Positions 60,133 through 64,000 of a stretch of DNA of 64,000 nt are shown one piece after another. Made by a program: the position numbers and the translations under genes. The notes beneath the pieces were generated by a model. The model did not search any database. It saw nothing but the letters and a program-made list of their open reading frames with translations, and was not told where the DNA came from. How positions within the stretch are numbered: the stretch's first letter is position 1; every line of letters begins with the position of its first letter. The DNA comes from Excoecaria cochinchinensis (taxonomy: Eukaryota > Streptophyta > Magnoliopsida > Malpighiales > Euphorbiaceae): positions 16,059,501-16,123,500 of the forward strand of contig CANTUQ010000058.1 in the NCBI GenBank assembly GCA_947683425.1, written 5' to 3'.

Positions 60133-61279
60133 GGTGGAGATGTTAAACCATATTATATGCCACGTCAACTCTAGAGATATCGAATGGTAGAATACGAAGA
60201 TTAAAGAGAAAAACAGGATTTTTTTTTTCATATGATATTATTATTCAATTTTCAGAGAAAACTAGGTATGGTATATATCCATAAATTGTAGCATTGAAGC
60301 TCTTTGTGGATTAAGTTGTCAAATTATTACCTGTTGATATTGAGAGCTTCTAGACACTGAATCATAGTTAATGGCTAATGCTATAAATAAGTGAAGTTAA
60401 TGTTCTGAACTTTTAGTTAATGTATTCTAGCACACATGGTCCACAAGCACATGTAGGGAGGTCCATGCCCAAATTGACAGCACTTAGCACCAGGCAGAAC
60501 GGCTGACAAAGATGGAGACAATGACCAAATGGCAAAAAGTATTTTGACATCCCCGGGACCCCAACTATATATTCCTTCCTGTCTCATATCAAATGTTATT
60601 ATTTTACTTTTTCATAAATATTAAAATAATAATAATAATTAATTTTTTTTTTTAATCTTATAAACAAGTATTGAAAAGATCAAAATATCATGTCTAATAT
60701 TTAATGGAGATAAATATAGTGGAGAAAAATATGTAAAAAAGAGAATTAATAGGGATATTAATATATTGTTGATAATAATAAAAATAATAAAATTGAAATA
60801 AATGTAATAAATGTTGTTTTGGTTTTATGAATTACTCCTATGTACAAATAAGTGTTTACCTTATTAAAAATATCTTAATTTTACAACTATACTCTTGTTA
60901 CTATAAATATTTATTCAATTTTTAAAGTACAACTAATATATATAATTTATTTTCCAATCAATTCAGTTTTTTCATTAATTATTTCTTTTCTGGAAGGGCA
61001 AATTAGTAAACTGGATATTTATTTCTTAGCGGAGCGAGTAGAGTAATAGTCCAAAATGTGTGCACATCCGGAAAGTCAGATTGTACACATCCATTTAATT
61101 GAACAATCGACTTTCTAAATTATACACATTTATTTAATTGAACAATCCATATATACGTACACCACTTGCACGCATGTACCGTATCTCATATGGAAAAAAT
61201 AACGTTTTAAGTAGGACAATTTTTTTCTTAAAAAAATTAATAATTTTACATGGTACCAATAGAATAACTTTTTTTTTTT

Positions 61280-61548
61280 TGAAGGAAATGGACCACTTCA
61301 TTAAAGCAACTGTTGAATACAAAGAGGAGGAGAAGAGTAACTTACTCCTGCAGAAACAACAGAGGTCCTAACTAAAATATGGGCAAGATCATTACCAGAT
61401 CTTCTAACAAAAGAAAACGAACAATTATCAAATTCAAGACTAACAACTAGACAATCATTAACAATACAACCAAAAGGCGACATAAAATAATAAGGCTTTG
61501 AAAGAGCTTCAAATAAAATGCGATTATCCGTTTCCATATGCAAATTCT
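61280..61548 (-). pseudogene. RNase H-like (RVT_3) fragment
   Basis: An 80-codon minus-strand frame contains 'METDNRILFEALS', 'IVNDCLVVSLEFDNCSFSFV' and 'RRSGNDLAHILVR'. These are characteristic of the RVT_3 RNase H-like domain of plant non-LTR retrotransposons and derived host genes. Only the C-terminal half of the domain is present and no reverse transcriptase is nearby, so it is a remnant. Confidence 0.7.
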
Positions 61549-61835
61549 TTATTAATAACTTTTTTTTTTAATTGTTGTTGTTGTTGTTATTATTGAATCA
61601 TTAAATTTTTACTTTGGTCTTATTTTATATAATTTCAGAAAAAAAATAATAGTATTATTTTAATAAAAGCTATGTCCTTGAATTATCACTTTTTTTATAG
61701 TTTTTATTTGAATTCACCGAGTGTTTAAGAATTTAAGACAACATAATAATAGTTTAAAAACTCAATAAAAAAAAAGTGTAAATTCAGAAATTAGATGGTA
61801 CATTTTTCCTACGTGAATCTCTAAGTAAGACTGGA

Positions 61836-62415
61836 CCAAAAAATCAAAAAATCATTAGATGGGGATATAATCATAGAATAAATGCGGAATGGTTAAAATG
61901 GAAAAGTGCTACTGGTATATTGTGTGACAAGAAAATATCTCACAAAATGAAGGAAAAGTTTTACGTAACAACATTTAAACCAGCACTGCTTTATGGAAGT
62001 GAATGTTAGACAACTAAGTTTCTATACGTATACAAAATAAATGTAGCGGAAATGAGAATGTTAGAGTGAATGAATTGGCATATAAGGTTTGACAAGATTA
62101 GAAATGAATACATTAGACAAAAGCTACATGTAGCACATATTAGTGATAAAATAAGAGGTTGCTTAAGATGGTTTGAACACGTATGATATAAGCCTACAGA
62201 TGCTTCGGTATGAAGATGTGAGCATTTAGTGGAAGAAGTAAAGAAAAAGGGTAGAGGCAAACCAAAGACTACATGGAGAGCAACAATTTCTAAGGATTTA
62301 CACTTGTTTAATGTTGAGGAGGATATGACTTTGGATAAAAGGAAATGGAGACGAAGAATACATACAACCTACCCCATCTAGTTTGAGATTAAGGCTTATT
62401 TGTTGTTGTTGTTAT
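61836..62415 (+). mobile_element. RTE-type LINE, 3' end fragment
   Basis: Plus-strand frame pieces read 'KWKSATGILCDKKISHKMKE', 'ALLYGSEC', 'NVAEMRMLE', 'HIRFDKIRNEYIRQKLHVAH' and 'RGKPKTTW', the C-terminal extension typical of plant RTE non-LTR elements. They end in a TTG-repeat tail (gttgttgttgtt at 62403-62414), the usual RTE 3' end. Several stops (for example in Trp codons) show decay. 5'-truncated, as is normal for LINE copies. Confidence 0.8.
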
Positions 62416-63424
62416 CATCTTGCGGAGTCATCTTGCATCACTAAAAATCATCTAATTATCAATATAGATGACTAATAAATTAATGGTGAATTATTTTTTT
62501 TTATTGTCTTGCACAACGTTTATATAATTTTTTACTATATATATATTGACATTAAATTTTTGTGACTTTTATTTTTATTTGTACTTTTATATTTAGAACC
62601 TTTAAAATTTAATGGTTAAGTGACAGCAATTAACAGTTAACTAATTATTAATGGACTGAATTTCTATTTATATTTTAAAAAATAAATATTAATAAACTAA
62701 ATTTAAAAAATAAATTCTGTAATGATTAATATTGACCCCTGTCTATAAATTAGTTATACTATCCAAAAAGAAGGAAAAAGAAAAAAGAAATATATGGTTA
62801 AAGACTTAGTGTCATAACTTCTCCTGGCTAAAAGAAAAAAGTATTAAATGAAAGAATCAATATAAAGAACCAAAAGCAAATCTTGAGGAACAAGTGTCTT
62901 GGAAATCTTTTTTGTGGTTAGGTTTTCATCTATTGGTTGGCTAGCAGAAAGAACACAACAAGGATCTTCTTGTAACTCTTTCTACTGTTTTATATGGTCT
63001 TTTGGTACGCAAACATTGCAGCTAGTTTTGGGCCCATTGCTCTTAGCCCTTAAGAAAGTACACGCACATTCTACCAATAAATTATTCTTTTTCGTCTCCG
63101 TATACATTTGGCAGATACTAACTACAAATATTAACAAAATTTTCCAAACTTCTTTTTATTAAATTTCACTAAAATATGATTATTAGTAAATAAAAAGAGT
63201 GAAGTTCAAAACTTTTTATTCACTATGGTCTTCAAAAAATAATAAAAAAAATATTTTGTAACGATAAAGACTAAAAATTGATAAGTAATTAGAAACACGT
63301 GCAGTTTAAATAGTTGATAGTCTAGTTATTCTTTCAATTAACTATAATTTGAATTATACTACACCTAATGATTTAATTTTATATATATATATATATAAAT
63401 TGACACTTTATGGCTATACACGTA

Positions 63425-63745
63425 ATTTTTCCCTTGTATTTGTACCAATTTGCAAAGCCGGTTCTTAAATTATAAATTTTTCCAATTAAACACTTGCTTA
63501 AATGCACAAGTATAAACATAATTATCTTTTTTTACCATTGGAGACCATTTACTTCAATTCCCATATGTATTACACTCCCATCTTCGGGTGTAGTACACGC
63601 TTTTGTCGACTCAGCATAATTAGTGCCATATGTCAAAATTTGTGTTTAATTGGGAATTATGAATTTAAGCAAGTTCGGGTGTTTAATTGGAAAAATTTAA
63701 TGTCCAGAGACCGATTTAGCAAATTGGTATAATATAGGGGCAAAT
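63425..63745. mobile_element. MITE-like element with about 80-bp inverted repeats
   Basis: Arm 63425-63503 and the reverse complement of 63663-63745 align along their full length, with shared words 'ACCAATTTGC', 'AAATTTTTCCAATTAAACAC' and 'TTGCTTAAAT'. They differ at roughly a quarter of bases. The loop is about 160 bp. No coding frame; target duplication not identified. Confidence 0.6.
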
Positions 63746-64000
63746 TATGAATTCGGCCGACACTTTATTGATTAGTTGACATGGAAGTATCAGTTTGTAA
63801 TGAGAAAGATTTAAGAATTTAAATTATAGCGACCACCCGCAATTTAAGGTATTAAATAAAAAGACTCATAATTTTGTTTTTTTTGAAAATAAAGAGACTC
63901 GTATTAGAGGACTGCAGATATAGATTTAAACAGAAGTTTCCTTCCTCGAAATATCGTTGTTGGATCTTGAATATATATAAATCATATGCATACAAGTTTT

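Larger units (their letters stand above)
60133..64000. other. Region downstream of the aminotransferase
   Basis: No intact gene. It contains a short direct repeat (about 61080-61150, 'acacatccatttaattgaacaatc' type, twice), an RNase H-like fragment, an RTE-type LINE tail and a MITE-like inverted repeat. The rest (60133-61050, 62420-63420) is AT-rich and unassigned; 63740-64000 shows nothing I recognise. Confidence 0.5.

Overview
This is a piece of an AT-rich plant nuclear chromosome. The evidence is intron-bearing class III peroxidase genes, a gene for a plastid/mitochondrion-type aspartate aminotransferase with a mitochondrial presequence, and dense plant-type retrotransposons and CACTA transposons. 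Family features point to a eudicot; I cannot name the species.

Layout. Bases 1-38114 are almost entirely transposable elements, nested up to three deep. A Tat/Ogre-like Ty3/gypsy element enters from the left edge (tandem-repeat-rich 3' region 1-2930, 3' LTR 2931-4969) and sits inside an exon of a minus-strand CACTA element (CACTA-1, 4970-8970). After a degraded spacer, a Ty1/copia element (11506-30428, TSD TTAAA) has its gag split by a minus-strand Ty3/gypsy-type element (13732-25913, TSD AGTTT). That gypsy element holds a solo Tat-type LTR (15137-17554) and a second CACTA element (CACTA-2, 18754-25171, TSD CAT). Next to the copia lies CACTA-3 (30532-38114, TSD TAA), itself split by CACTA-4 (32734-36271, TSD AGA). 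The gypsy element is structurally aberrant: both outer ends are the same (U5) end of its LTR in inverted orientation, yet it has a clean target-site duplication.

Bases 38115-64000 are the gene-bearing part, all on the plus strand: three tandem secretory class III peroxidases (39492-40838, 47871-49540, 53217-54361), each with a TATAAATA box, then a ten-exon mitochondrial aspartate aminotransferase (57363-60132). The peroxidases would act in the cell wall or vacuole using H2O2. They are a local duplication family with differing intron states: the first two use GC-AG first introns, and the third has lost intron 3. Spacers carry small CACTA deletion derivatives, foldback/MITE-like inverted repeats, an RTE-type LINE tail and decayed RNase H-like fragments.

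The most noteworthy items are the inverted-LTR gypsy, the four CACTA elements that each carry a slightly different subterminal repeat word (GCGACGG, GCAACGG, GAGACGG), the GC-AG peroxidase introns, the possible spliced leader exon in the copia LTR, and two very long G homopolymers. No wholly novel gene system was found.
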